NCBI GenBank assembly: GCA_035610365.1
Contig: CM069436.1
Span: forward strand, 8,236,937 to 8,300,936
Direction of reading: 5' to 3'
DNA length: 64,000 nt
Source of the DNA: Aquatica leii
Taxonomy: Eukaryota; Arthropoda; Insecta; Coleoptera; Lampyridae
Shown here: positions 10,561-22,379 of the stretch, piece after piece
Numbering within the stretch: position 1 is the first letter of the stretch
Layout of the letters: every line of letters starts with the position of its first letter
The notes under the pieces: model-generated
The model's input: the letters and a program-made list of their open reading frames with translations, nothing else
The model's database searches: none
What the model was told of the DNA's origin: nothing
Position numbers and translations under genes: made by a program

Positions 10561-12130
10561 AGTTTATGTTCTTTTCTGGGATATTTTGTAGTAGCACTTT
10601 GTGTGCTATTTTGCGCCTGTTTATATTCTTTTTGGGTGTGTATTAGTAGTCTTATGCTATTAGATTTTTTTGTCTCTTTTAGTTTTTATTTTTGTCAGCT
10701 TGATGTCGCATTTGGCGTTCATTCTATTAATTTTTCTGTGCTCGTGGATCACTGAGCAGCAACTACTAAATTTTCTTTTTGTTATATGTTTTGTTATCTT
10801 AAAAAAACTTTGTTATGGTTTCTCGCGCTGTAATGTTGCTCAGTCGCAAATGTCATCTAAGAATTTGGAGTTGCTTAATATTTCCGTTTTTGTTAACGTT
10901 AAAAAAAAGCACGTGTTAGCGAAATGCCCAGTGATATTTACATTTAAGAATCTTGGAACGTTTACCTTATTAATGGTGTAAATCAGTTAAGATTGTGATG
11001 TTTGTGGATGAAAGAGTCGCTGGGGTAAGAGTCCATTTCTGTTTTACGGTGGGATTTAATTTTTTTAATTCTAACATCAAATTTGGTTACCCTCACGTGT
11101 TACCTCAGCAAATTTTAATTACTTCTATATTAGGTCAATAACTACGACATGCACGGATTTTGGCATTAATTTTTTAGATGGACAAATTGAATCCAACATT
11201 TCAGTATTTTTTGCTGGGGCAAATGATCACAAAGATTTGGCGGCACACCTGTTAAATATCAATTAAAATTTAAAAACTTAGCGCACATTGTGTAACATCG
11301 GATATAGCTTTTAAAATCTATTTTTGATATTACGGGGGTAAATTTATCACTTTCTTTTTCGGCATTTTAGTGAAATGTTTTGCATGCCGTTAGCGTTAGC
11401 AGCATTTTTGAAAGTACTCTTTTTTTGTATTTAAACTTTATTATGTTGATCGTATGCACGGCGACCGAATATACGCTTGTTGTTACAAGTAGCTCACGCT
11501 AATCTTTTTTATTATATGTCAATTGATTGAAGCTTTAGACTTGGGTATATGTGCGCTTTGGTTTTTTTAATTTACATGCATTCCAGATTTGTAATTGGTT
11601 ATTTTTATGTATCATTTAATTTACTTAGTTCGTAAAAGTTCGACATAACTAAATTTGTTACTATTATGTTATTGCTTGCGATCAATTGTTTGATGTGGAT
11701 TTTACTTTCTGGTTTTTAAAATGTAGTTGTTGAAATAAATGTACATCTTGTTAGGTTAGTTGTGCCAATTTGTTTGCTTTGAGTGTTGTCGGGTGAAAAC
11801 GGGCACCTGGAGTTTTCTTTTCTCTCCGTTTTTGTGTCTTTTTAATTGAATTACAATTGGCACATCGACGACAAGCTGAATTCTATTAATTACTACATGC
11901 ACTCCCTGCTTTTTAAACTCTTTAGTAACGTCGCCTTTTGCTACCTTGGATTAGTCACAGATAATTGGTCGCACTTCAGCCGAGTGCAGAGTTTACGTTT
12001 TACCGTAACAGTTTTTCTATTTTGCATGTGTTGAATTCATTTCTGATCCGTTTATCGTTTGCGTGTTTTTCAGAATTGTATTTTTGTTAAATGTCACTGT
12101 AACAGCTGTTGTATTATTTTTGAGGCTTTC
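10561..12130. other. No recognisable gene
   Basis: T-rich plus strand. The 92- and 103-codon plus-strand frames at 10477-10981 are Phe/Leu/Cys-rich translations of T-rich DNA, opposite the 5' part of the LINE. Nothing else was recognised. Confidence 0.45.
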
Positions 12131-12600
12131 GCGGCCATGATTTTTTTAACATATAAATATTTTCGGGTTTCGAACCGCGTTTCATATTTACACTTTTCAC
12201 GAAATTTATAAAACTTAGAAAGCTTACAAACTTTGAAAAATTTACAATATTTGACGTTTCGACAGTCATGTCGCTGTCTTCTTCAGAAAAAACTGAAACT
12301 GAAGATATAGGATCTTGACAAGCCTTTATATTACGCCGTTCGGGTCAGTGGTTCGTGACGGTTTTGTTTCATTAGTTTTCTGGAACATGTTTTTTCATAC
12401 TGGCTTCCTTGTATAGTTTAGACCAGAAGTTTTGGGATTTAGCCAACGTTGTTGCCTCATCAAATTTTATCGTGTGACCGGTGCCAAAAAAATGTATCGC
12501 AACAGCAGATCTTGTGTTATGTTTCTTTGTATCCGCCTTATGTTCTTTAACTGCTGTTGTATTATTCTTAGTTGGCTTTACTTCTTCAGTTTTTGCGTAT
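12130..12600 (-). pseudogene. Second Penelope-like element: end of GIY-YIG endonuclease and 3' terminal region
   Basis: The minus strand from 12600 to the TAA at 12372 encodes VKEHKADTKKHNTRSAVA, then FFGTGHTIKFDEATTLAKSQ and KLYKEASMKKHVPEN. This matches the second half of PLE GIY-YIG domains (the KSAVAEHxxxTGHxIxFD block). The non-coding part that follows (12371-12130) has the PLE-type CTTCTTCAG...GACTGTCGAAACGTC segment and ends in GGTTCGAAACCCG. The family differs from the other two PLEs in this window. The RT and first half of the endonuclease are absent. Confidence 0.8.
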
Positions 12601-13011
12601 TTTCTATGCTTAACTTCATCATTGATGTGTTTATTATCTCGCTTTTTTTTGTTGGGACGTACATTCCTCTTATTATTATTTTTGTTTTATTCCTTTTTTC
12701 AATTTTTGTATTTTTGCGTTTTGTCTTTTTTCTCTATTATTGATTGTAGGTTTTTGATTGTTTTCTTTTAATGTTGTTGTTATTAGTTTTTCTTGTTGTG
12801 TGGTTTTTACACTTTTTATCTTATTTTTTTCTACAGCTGTTTTTGGATTCTCTTGGGTTTTTTTATAATCATTTCTCTGTTGTTCTACAATTAATATAAT
12901 TCTTTCTTTTATATCTTTTCTTTCTTCTACTGTTGTTTTCTTTTTTCTATTTGTGTTTGGGATCTTAGGATTAAAACTTTGGGCCCAATCCAATTGGAAA
13001 AAAACTACCAT
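12601..13011 (-). CDS. Unrecognised Lys/Glu-rich ORF (111 aa)
   Basis: The minus-strand frame 13011-12676 is very rich in Lys, Glu, Gln, Asn and Thr (for example TTVEERKDIKERIILIVEQQ) and could form a coiled coil. It lies in a strongly strand-asymmetric tract (T-rich on plus), which by itself makes Lys-rich minus frames likely. It sits just upstream of the PLE endonuclease on the same strand. It may be LINE ORF1 debris or chance; no family motif was seen. Confidence 0.15.
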
Positions 13012-15619
13012 GTGCTTTAGGAAAAATCCTTAGCACGACCAATTTTTTCTAAATGTGCTGGCTGATCGTGATTATTAGAAATTGATTAAAAATTGTTAAT
13101 TGGTAAAATATTGATCTGAAATTAGACATTTATGTTTAACAGAACTGTTGTCAAAAATGGTATTATACAATTTGTTTTAGTTTTTAGAGAGAAGGGCACC
13201 GTGCTAGATTTGCGAATTCAGCACATTTTTTCAATTTCGATTTTTACATAAGTGCTGCGAAATTTTTTTAACTTAACCAAGAATAAGCTATTTGTCTTTT
13301 ATCTTATTATTTTTTTAAATGTTCATTTGCAAAATCTTTAAAATTGTTTATTAAAATTTATTGTCATAATAAACTGCAGCAAAGATTTGCGGATAGTTTA
13401 TTAATGATCCACGTGGCAGAAAGGTAATAATAAGTTGAATGCTTTGAAACTTGTAAAAATTTTCAGAAATTGAATACCAATCAGACTTCTACTAATAATT
13501 GTAATCAGAAAGAATATATAATTTCGTGCTGGTTTTGTTTATGAACATTTTTGTAAGTGTAAATGCAAAAAAAGTTCATGTTTAAAGTTTTTGATTCTAG
13601 AAAATTACGGTAATTTTCTGTCTTTTCAAGGTTATAAATCAATATTCAAGCGTGTTAATTGTGTGGTATACTTATACAATGCAAATAATCTTAATAATCT
13701 ATGAGAAAATGTTAATTTTTGGTATTCGTATGGTATCATGGTTTTGACTACAAGAGATTTCAAATTGTGGGATAAATAATATCGAGATTCTTGAATACTG
13801 GCCCGAGTGTATGCGGGGTAAGCTTTACGTTAAAAGCTTTAAACGTTGCCTTAAAAGGGATATAAATTTTCGATTAATTTACGAGAGAAAGAATAAGGTA
13901 TGCTCGTTATTTAGCAACACAATTTAAAATTGTTGTACAAGCACAATAAGAAAATTGTTAAGGTAATCAGACAAGCAGCTACAATTGACATTTGTGTGGA
14001 TCAAATCACGCGATGATTAAATGAGGCGTAAAATCGAATCTCGTATATGAAAATTTCATTTCCAGAAGAAAACATTCGCGATAGCTATTTAAATGAAGCC
14101 ATCTACTATGGAGTGATTTATTTTCAATTTAGCGAAAAAGTTAAACAAGGTTGATAGTGCCTTTATAGCATGGTAAATGTAGTTAGAAGTCATAAATTTT
14201 ATAATTCGATCATAAGCTCTGGCATAAAAGGCGTTCGCTTAATTTGCGACTGGGTTAAACAGGGCGTCAAAAGACAGACTAATTTGTTAAATATAAAGGG
14301 AAAGAGTCGAGATGTAATTAAGGAGAGAAAGAGTGAAAACGACAATTCATTTTCTTCTTCCATTTTGTGTCACTGAAAGTTATTTCAAGATTTTATGGAA
14401 GTCGAGGGTGAAAAGAGGCAAAAATTTTAACTCTCCCTGTTTCTTAAAAGCCCCAGGCAGGTCGATATAGAAGTTTGTTCACCCCAACACCACACCCCTC
14501 AATTGTAAAGTATAAAGTAGTTGTAGCTTATTATAATTTCCTTTTAATTTTTATGAATTTAATTAGATTTTTAGTTAATTATAATTTTTAATTAAAGAGA
14601 GGCACGCGGGCGCTAGGTGGTAGGGGTTTGCGTTATTATTAAAATTGCGAAAAGTTTAGAAATTTTTTTCGTCGTCGAGCGCGAGAAATATAATTAAACG
14701 AAAATAACCTTATTTCAAAATTTAATATAAACTCGAGCATCTACTTTTGTAGTTCTGGACAAACTCAAACTTTGGCGAAAATTTAATAACGTGTTATTCC
14801 AATTTCGACTAATGTTATTCTTTATTTATCTCTTTGTGAAGTTGGCAGACTATTGCTAATGAAAGCAACTTCAGAGAAATGATTAAATTTGGTTTTCTGC
14901 CCAAATTAGTTTTGTAACTGAATCGGCATTATATTTGTGCTTCTGTCAGGAGGGTCGAAACGAAAGATGGCACTTGATATTGAAATTGGATCGAGTGAGA
15001 TGGATTATCAGAAGAAGGTAGATCGAATAAAATAAACTAAAGGACTGGATTACACTTGACACAGGCTCAATAATCATTCGAAATAGGGGACGAATCGATT
15101 GTGGAGAGATAGAAGAAGAAGAACTCAAATATCTTTTCGCTTCATCTTACGTCTTTCTTAAACCAAACGATTGTTATTTGCATTTCTTAAATATAGCTTC
15201 TTTTAAGGGAAATGCGAAATAAATTTCGAGAGGATTTGAATAATCGAATTTGCGTATATAATTTGTTTTATGGTGGCGTTTCGTTTTTTGAAAGTTTCGG
15301 TTTTGGACCGAATCCACTCACTATTGAGTGTAGTTTGCCCGATTCCAATTGGATTTTTTCTAGATTTTGCCAAAATAAACATGCAAATCTGAAACGCGAA
15401 TTAAACGTCATACACAACATCTGAAGCTTATTCGGTGAATTTCCTGTTTCTCGTATTTACACAAGTATTGCATCAGGATATGGAATTGCAAATGTTGCTA
15501 CAATATAGACTGCATACCTCATTTACCAAAAGACGTAATTGAAATTGTATTCGAAATGTAAAGCAATTTATTTACGAGCAAACAATTAAAAATGTTTTTC
15601 TTATTCCCTCTAAGACTTT
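13012..15619. other. No recognisable gene
   Basis: AT-rich sequence without transposon motifs. Open frames at 14170-14376 and 15212-15424 (plus) and 14946-15128 (minus) show no recognised similarity. Confidence 0.45.
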
Positions 15620-15645
15620 GTTTTGTTTTGTTTTGTTTTATAATA
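15620..15645. repeat. Short GTTTT microsatellite
   Basis: TTTTGTTTTGTTTTGTTTTA, about four units. Confidence 0.8.
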
Positions 15646-17149
15646 GGAAGTGAGTCCCGAAACTCATTACGCGCGTTTAAATACTTTCTTCCAACCTAAT
15701 TGTTGTCAATTTAGTCTATAATTTAACGAATGTCAACAAGGGCAATAAAATTAATTAAATGTGAAACGGTTACAGCAGCATTTCTTGATCAATTATGCAC
15801 CCAATGAAACAGTTCCATTAGTTAATTAGCAAATGTAAAATGCGAAGGCACAGTATTGCTCATCGTTAATTAATATGATAAAATTCCCTGTTTGCCTACG
15901 ATTATTGTAAATTATACAAAGAAGTTCCGGACTATGCAAAGTAAATTATTAACATTCATAAACGAAAAGCCCCCAAGTTTTAATACCTAACTTTATTTCG
16001 AATAAAATTTCCATTCGTTTCCTCTTCTTTTTACATAAAATTGCTTCTTTTTCATACGTCTAGCGCATGTACAGTTCAATATTGACTTGTCTCGTCTTTT
16101 TTTTTCGTTTACGTTACAAACTTTTCACTGCTAGTTAATGGACAAATTGTAAATACCGGGTGCAATCAAAAACGTTTTCCTCATTCGAATTTTGTTGTTT
16201 TAACGTTATTTCTAAGACGGTTTTGCAAAGGTAAATTGTTACAAATTGTATATAAATAATTGCCGTATTTTAATAAAATTTTATATTCTTATCATAAAAC
16301 CACAGCTTTCTACACTTTGAACTTAATTTAATTATACAGGGCAGCCGTTTCCTATTTTCTAATAATTATAGTATACAACGTAGTTATTTTTATTATTTAG
16401 TTTGTTCCTCTTTCATCTGCTTTGATTGTTCGTTTTATACACTCGTACAATCTTTATAGTTTCTCTGTAGCATTAAAAGTGCATTTCTTAATCTTCTGAA
16501 TCTTTCAAAAACTGTTTCTAAAACAGAGAATATAAACAGTCGTTGAAGATACATATTATACTGCTTTGTTTACGCTTTCAGTGATTTTACAGGGTTTTAT
16601 AATTTAAAAAAATAATTTACGGAATGTTTAATATTAAAAAATAAATTTGCATATTTACGTTTTAATAAATATAAATATTTTTTCGACTTGAAACAAATTA
16701 AAAATTAAATATTTCATGTTTAATTTAATATTTGAAATTAAATATTCTTTACTATTTAATTAGTCCATGGAATAATAAATGTTTAATTTAGCTCGAAAGT
16801 CAATAAATTTTCTCTCTCGTGCACATGCGTTTGCACAATGTTTTTGGCAACAAGTTTACAACTGAAAATTACTTAAGAGGAAAGAGTAAGAACTGTATAA
16901 AAATGATCATTAGTAAAAGACAACGCAGAAAAGAAACGTACATTTTGGGAAGAAAATATTTTGTATGAAAGGACTGGTGTTGAATTTTCGAGTTTCTGGT
17001 TTTTAGTAATTTTCTGCAGTAAGACTAAGAATGCAAATTAGAGCAATAGCACAAGAACGCATAAAAGGTAGACTATTTCATCCTAATAGTTTAATTTAAG
17101 TAGTCTTTCTAACTAAAACGGCCTATGGGGCTGTCAAAAAAAACTTTGA
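15646..17149. other. Non-coding AT-rich region with clustered TTAATTA motifs
   Basis: TTAATTA-type cores occur at about 15750 (AAATTAATTAAATG), 15818 (GTTAATTAGC) and 15865 (GTTAATTAATATG). The surrounding sequence is more mixed than the flanks. TTAATTA is the generic homeodomain site, but such cores are also expected by chance in AT-rich DNA. No gene was found in the rest of the region. Confidence 0.25.
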
Positions 17150-18260
17150 TTGCGTAGAAAGATAGTTAACTTCCTTTGTGATTCCCTACATTGGAAGTAA
17201 CTTTATATTCTGTTTTCCGTCGTTTGGTTATCGTCTTGATTGGGTTCACCGATAGTCCTTTGTTTCGCCATTTTTCAACAGTGTTTACTGCACCTTGCAT
17301 TGCCTCAAATTTCTTGTTAGTAATGATGGTTATATGTCGGCGTATCCTAAAGCGAATACCCCCCGTCTTTTAGTTCTAGTAGGCCATCTGTGATGAGGTA
17401 TCAAAGCAGGAGTGACAGCACGCGCTTTGTGGGCACTCGCTAGCTACATTCGCTCCTACAGTGCTACCGTACAAAGTAGCTGTTATCTTCCTATTCTTTA
17501 GCATTGAGTTGGCCCAGTTAGTCAAATGCTTCTTCAATATCTAGAAAACCACTTAACGCTATTTCACTGTATTGAATTGTAATAGTTGATAAATTGCTAG
17601 ATTTTCTAGATTAGTATGCTACTGGTTTCGGTGCAGAGGCGAGCCCTTCAGTGTTTTTTCCCCATATATACCTTTCGATTATTTTTTTAAGTAGTTTTAA
17701 GATAATTGATGGATCTGTAGGATTTTGCTTGAGCGTTTTTTACTCTGGTTTTGGTATGAATACCACTTTGACAATTCGCCGGTTGTTTGGTATATGCGAA
17801 AGTGCTAAGCCGGCTCCGAGAATCTCCCATGTTGTGTTTCGTAGAACAGGATATCCTTTTTGCAACATAATGGGATAAATTCCATCAGCTTTTGGACACT
17901 GAAATGGTTTAAAGGTAATGATTTCTTATTCTATATTTTTAGGGTAATTATATTTTTGTTCAAGTTCTAGTTTCTTTTGGGTGTTCGTTTATTTGGTACT
18001 TCTAGGTCTTGGTGCTTAGGAACTTCGGTGATGAACCTAGGAAGTGCTTCTGTAACAGTTCCTGCAGAGTACTTTCAACTGAGTTTGTACACTTTTCGCT
18101 TTCGGTCAGCATGGAACCGATGTTTCTAGTACGGTCTTTGCTCAGAGTTTTTTTTTAGCCCAGAACATGTAGGTTCGTTTTCCACGTCCCGATCGTAAAT
18201 TTACTAAGAGTCTCTTTTTGTCTTTTTAATAGGATTGTTATATGTCTTCTGTTCTGTATT
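17150..18260 (-). pseudogene. R1/LOA-like LINE ORF2 reverse transcriptase, decayed
   Basis: Minus-strand landmarks: CPKADGIYPIMLQKGY (equivalent of xSPGPDGIxPxLLQKG, about 17840-17900), SHIPNNRRIVKVVFIPKPE (about 17740-17800), a SGFLDIEEAFD block (about 17520-17560), FALGYAD where YADD has lost a residue (about 17340-17365), and KFEAMQGAVNTVEKWRNKGL then SVNPIKT (about 17230-17310). The order is that of an R1/LOA-group RT. Stops and small deletions occur throughout. The 5' portion to about 18260 is only weakly recognisable. Confidence 0.75.
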
Positions 18261-20359
18261 CGTCCTTTGTAACATAAATATAAATAAGTATTTTAGAATT
18301 TATCGATTTTCTACTCGCTAAGTTAGGCAACCCAACTTACGCAAGTTATTTTGCAAAATTCCGGTTTGATAAGGAAGTTGAACTTGGAATTTTTCGTGGT
18401 CACTTCCGATTCGTTTTTGGTAAAGAAAACTCGTAGGGTTACTAATTTGGCCGTGAACGCTGTTCTTAGAGAAAAAGAAAGGAAATACGAGGGTAGCTTT
18501 TGATTTAGAAAACGACGGGTTTCTTTTTCAAATTGTTTGGAATTTTAAGATAGCAGCTTACCAAAATCAGGTTTGGAGTTATCACCTGATCGGTATTGTA
18601 CCGGATATGGCGACTAGTAGTTAAATAATTTGAACAATTGTTGCTTAGTTATACGGTTTGTTACGTGCATAAATTTAAATAATGCGTTACCCTGTATATT
18701 GGTTTAATTAAAAATTACTTTTATATTTCTCGACGCCATATATCGGGTTCGTTGGTCTCTTCGTATTGAGTAGGCGATATCCGGCGAGATACCGGCATTT
18801 TGACTTTAACATCGTGCATGTTATAACCTATGTCTGCGTGAATTAAAAATCGTTTTCTCAAAACATCCACGTGTTGGGACACGATGGAAAATAGAAGTTT
18901 CCTTAATTAACTGAGTTAATCCACGCAGAGTAAGTGGCTTTTGTTCTTTCTTTGATTAAAGGTAATTTTTATGTCTTTTCGTTAGCGCCATGTGCTACCT
19001 CCTAAATAGGGGTATTCTGGTTGTAATTTAAAGTCTACAAAGGAAAGTTGTGACTTCGTTGCGATCGTGGGGTATTTGAATCGTCACCGGCCGTTCCACC
19101 ACAATCTGGCTCATGGGTTCTAGTCGATACCGAAGTACGAGGGATTAGCATCGACAGATATTTTGATGGGACGTTTGTAACTCTTTATAAGGCCTACGGT
19201 TAGAACTAATTAAACCACAGACAACGGGTACAACAGCATTCGACTACCGGGTTGTGTTATGTGTGCTTGCTTTAAAATTTAAGTAACGAGTTTTGTAGAA
19301 CTGGATTTCGTGAGGCATTAGTTTGACACGATTTGCGACTCAATTTGTTTACAGGATAGCTTGCCGGGGAAAGCGCTTTCTTCGCACAAGTGGAAGTTCC
19401 TGTGTTTATGGTAAGTGATTTTATGTATCTTATTCGTTGTCAGAAAGGTCGCTCACGAAACTGTTGTGAATATTAATTCCGTATTTATTAACGTTATTGG
19501 ATTACCATTTAGATAGTAATTTTTCTTGCTTATTGTGTGTGACGTATGCTGTATACTACCAATAATTATTATGATAGTGTAATATTAATGCCGTACTTAT
19601 TATCATTATTTCGTGTATCTCGCATGCTGTATACAAATGATATTTACTATAAACTTTTCCTCGCTATTCATGTCGACATAATTTACCTATGTATTGTGTG
19701 TTGCCGATACTATTGACTTGCTGTAATGAGAATTCTTATATACCTGTGATAATCATCAACGATTCTAGATTAAAGTTGTTATTGTGGTTACTTGTTCTTT
19801 TATGACACCATACCTTTCTCTTTGGATCGTCGTTATCTAATAACAAACGTTGGCTACTCGAACAGCCGAGTATAAGGATTACGAACCTAACATCGTGTTA
19901 CAAGTTTATACCGTCTGTCTTGAGCGGGACAGAAGTGACTTTGGATAAGCTCTGGCGCCCTTAAGCATATTTTCTGTATTATCTGTGAACCCCCCCCCCC
20001 TTTCCCCGACTATTGTGAGTTGGCCGTGCAGGTTCGTAAAATACCAAAAGCTTGTAACAGGTTCTATTTACAAACGAAAGAAATAAATTTATTTGTAGAC
20101 AAGACTATTTTTAAACTAGAACGTACCGCCGTGTCACGTGAGAGACGAAAGTCAGGATTATTTCTTCTCTTTCACTACTCTTTTGAGCGTACCAATTACT
20201 TTATATTCAATCATGTGGCGCCTTAAATTAAAATATATTTTTACTCACCCCAGCCTACCTAACAGTTAGCCGGAGGGTAGCTCAAAGGCGTGGTGGTTGA
20301 TACGCGTGATATTCTCTAAGGAAAAAAAATAAAGTCATACAAGAAATTGTCATAAAAAC
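18261..20359 (+). other. Leader region upstream of gypsy element, probably containing its 5' LTR
   Basis: The region ends immediately before a tRNA-type primer binding site, so its right end (a CA near 20351) should be the end of an LTR; TGTTATGTGTGC near 19250 is a possible start. No second copy was found downstream, so the LTR limits are unproven. Inside are an imperfect tandem duplication (19466-19620) and a run of 11 C at about 19989-19999. The GC level is higher than in the flanks. Confidence 0.35.
19466..19620 (+). repeat. Imperfect tandem duplication of about 110 bp
   Basis: AATATTAATTCCGTATTTAT at about 19469 recurs as AATATTAATGCCGTACTTAT at about 19580, each followed by a GCATGCTGTATAC-like segment. 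Confidence 0.5.
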
Positions 20360-20377
20360 TGGCGCCCAACGTGGGGC
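20360..20377 (+). promoter_or_regulatory. Primer binding site complementary to tRNA-Lys (CTT type)
   Basis: TGGCGCCCAACGTGGGGC is the exact complement of the 3' 18 nucleotides of the common animal tRNA-Lys1,2 (…GCCCCACGTTGGGCGCCA), the primer used by many LTR retroelements for minus-strand DNA synthesis. It lies 208 bases before the gag ATG. Confidence 0.85.
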
Positions 20378-20584
20378 ACTTCATTGTTACTAATTATAGA
20401 TTTAATTATATGACTTAGTGTCAAAACAAGGAACGATCGCTGTAGCTAATATCAATTTAAGCTACTTATAGTTTGCGTAGGATAATTTTAGTAATAGATT
20501 GTTGAAGTTTCGTATACTTGCGGTTGCCTTGGAGTAACTGAACTTAATTGCTAGTCAATCGTTTAGTTGTTGTTGTTTTCTGAG

Positions 20585-21740
20585 ATGGCTGCTGAATTTG
20601 AGATTAATAGGCTAACGACTGATGAGTTAGTGTATGAATTACGAATGCGTGGGTTTGTAGAGGTTGGTAATGTTACTGATATGCGAGCTGCGTTGAGAGG
20701 TTGTATTAAAATCGAGAAACAAGGTGGTTTTTTTGTCATATCCCGATTACGACATTCCATTTCAAGAAGATTACGATGCATTAAAATCTATATTAGCAGA
20801 GCTTAACTCGCTTATCGATAGTTTAGATTCAGTTAACGTTGTAAAGATTTCAAAAAAGTTTTCTATTAAATTTGCACATAGTTTTGGTCGCTGCAATCGA
20901 ATCAAAGCAATTTTAGATAATGAAAAAAAGCTTTCAAACTTCCTTATGGTAGAGTTTTTAAAACTTACTTCGCATTTTGATAAAAGCAAAAAAATGGTAC
21001 GCCGCGTTTCCGTGGCCACTCAAGTTCATTTAGATGTTAGTTTAGCTAATATTGACGAGACAGATCCCGCAGTCGTAACGTCGGAGGATTCGTCGTCTGA
21101 GTTTGAGGAGGGTACTGAACAAGATACATTATTTGGTAGATGTGGTACACATTCGAGTCCGTTGGTAATACCTCCTAAAGTTTCTGGAAAAGGTCTGACA
21201 GTTTATAAATGGGGTGTAAAGTGTAGTGGCTCTGCAAAAGAATCCATATCGTCTTTTCTCATGCGAGTAGAAGAGCTTAGGATAGCCAGAGGAGTTACCG
21301 CTACCGAAATGTTTCGATCTGCATTGGACTTATCAGAAGGAGAAGCGTTAATTTGGTTTAAAGCAAATAGAAATGGATTTAGTACTTGGAAAGATATTTG
21401 CGTAGCTTTAAAAGAAGAGTTTCAACCTTCTAATTCAAACGAAAATTTGTACGACGAAATAAAACGTCGAACCCAAGGAAAGAATGAAACAATCGGAATA
21501 TATTTGGCTAAAGTAGAAACTTTATTTAGTCGTTTGACTACACCCTTGTCCGAAGCATCCAAAGTAGCAATTACTTTGCGGAATGTTTTACCCTATTATC
21601 AATCTCAGTTGGCTTTAGTTGAAATTAATAGTATGCCCGACTTGAAAAAATATTGCAAAAAGTTAGAAGCATCGAAATCAGCAGTGGACAATTTTGTCTC
21701 TCCAAATACTAAGAAGAGCAATTGTCTCGAGCTAGCATAA
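20585..21740 (+). pseudogene. gag: Ty3/gypsy gag (capsid region), one frameshift
   Basis: The ATG at 20585 starts MAAEFEINRLTTDELVYELR, a helical N-terminal segment often seen in arthropod gypsy Gag. After a run of seven T near 20727-20733 the frame shifts, and the sequence then stays open from 20740 to the TAA at 21740. The second half has the retrotransposon-gag helical pattern: FRSALDLSEGEALIWFKANR, WKDICVALKEEFQP and RRTQGKNETIGIYLAKVETL (about residues 190-270). Gag forms the particle shell. The 3' end is again out of frame with the zinc knuckles. This is among the better preserved retroelement genes in the window. Confidence 0.88.
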
Positions 21741-21804
21741 CTACTTTAGAAGTTGCTACTTCTCCTTCTACTACTACACATCATGAAACGCAAAAAAGAT
21801 TATT

Positions 21805-21920
21805 TGTTTTAGATGCAGACAACCAGGTCACTTTGCACGTAATTGCAGAAAACGAAATAACGCATCACCTAATTGTAATCGATGCGGAGAACAGGGTTAC
21901 CGTTTAGAAAACTGCCCTAA
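21805..21920 (+). pseudogene. gag: Gag nucleocapsid: two CCHC-type zinc knuckles
   Basis: CFRCRQPGHFARNC is a perfect CX2CX4HX4C knuckle, followed by CNRCGEQGYRLENC, in which the His is replaced by Tyr. This frame differs from that of the capsid part, so a second frameshift separates them. Confidence 0.85.
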
Positions 21921-21984
21921 ATGTAAGTTGTCGGAAAACGACAAAGCGTCACATCAAAGCGACGGTATGCTGTCACGCCCTATG

Positions 21985-22350
21985 AAGATCCGTCATTACC
22001 GGTTAAACAGCAAGCTATATTAGATTTTGTGTTAGCTCACGCAGAAACCAACGAGCGTCCATATTTAAAAATAGAAATTTTGGGTCATTCTATCTCAGGT
22101 CTGTTAGATTCGGGTGCAACAAATACGATTCTTGGTAATCCTGGTATAGAATTAACTTAGAAGTTAGGCCTTAAACTGCAAATGAACAAGAATAGTCAAA
22201 TAAGATTAGCAAATGGAACTATGTGTGAATGTTTGGGTGTTGTTTCTGTTCCTATAAATCTTCTGGGAAGATGCGGATTGGTAGAAATGTTAGCTGTCTC
22301 CAATGTTCCTCATTGTTTAATTTTGGGAGTTCACTTTTGGAAAAAATAGA
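21985..22350 (+). pseudogene. pol: Ty3/gypsy aspartic protease
   Basis: ISGLLDSGATNTILG carries the retropepsin DSG active site at about 22107-22115. It is preceded by PYLKIEILGHS and followed by MNKNSQIRLANGTMCECLGV and a closing HCLILGVHFW. One TAG (22158-22160) interrupts the frame. The role is polyprotein cleavage (family knowledge). Confidence 0.82.
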
Positions 22351-22379
22351 ATACGTGATTGTAACCGATTCGTCGCCGG

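Noticed and set aside
10477..10981. Plus-strand hydrophobic ORFs (92 and 103 codons)
   Set aside because: T-rich strand artefacts antisense to or beyond the R1-like endonuclease; no family motif.
12432..12771. Overlapping plus-strand ORFs of about 100 codons rich in Phe, Leu, Cys and Ser that look like membrane proteins
   Set aside because: They are translations of T-rich DNA opposite the PLE endonuclease and the Lys-rich minus frame. The minus strand carries the recognisable domain.
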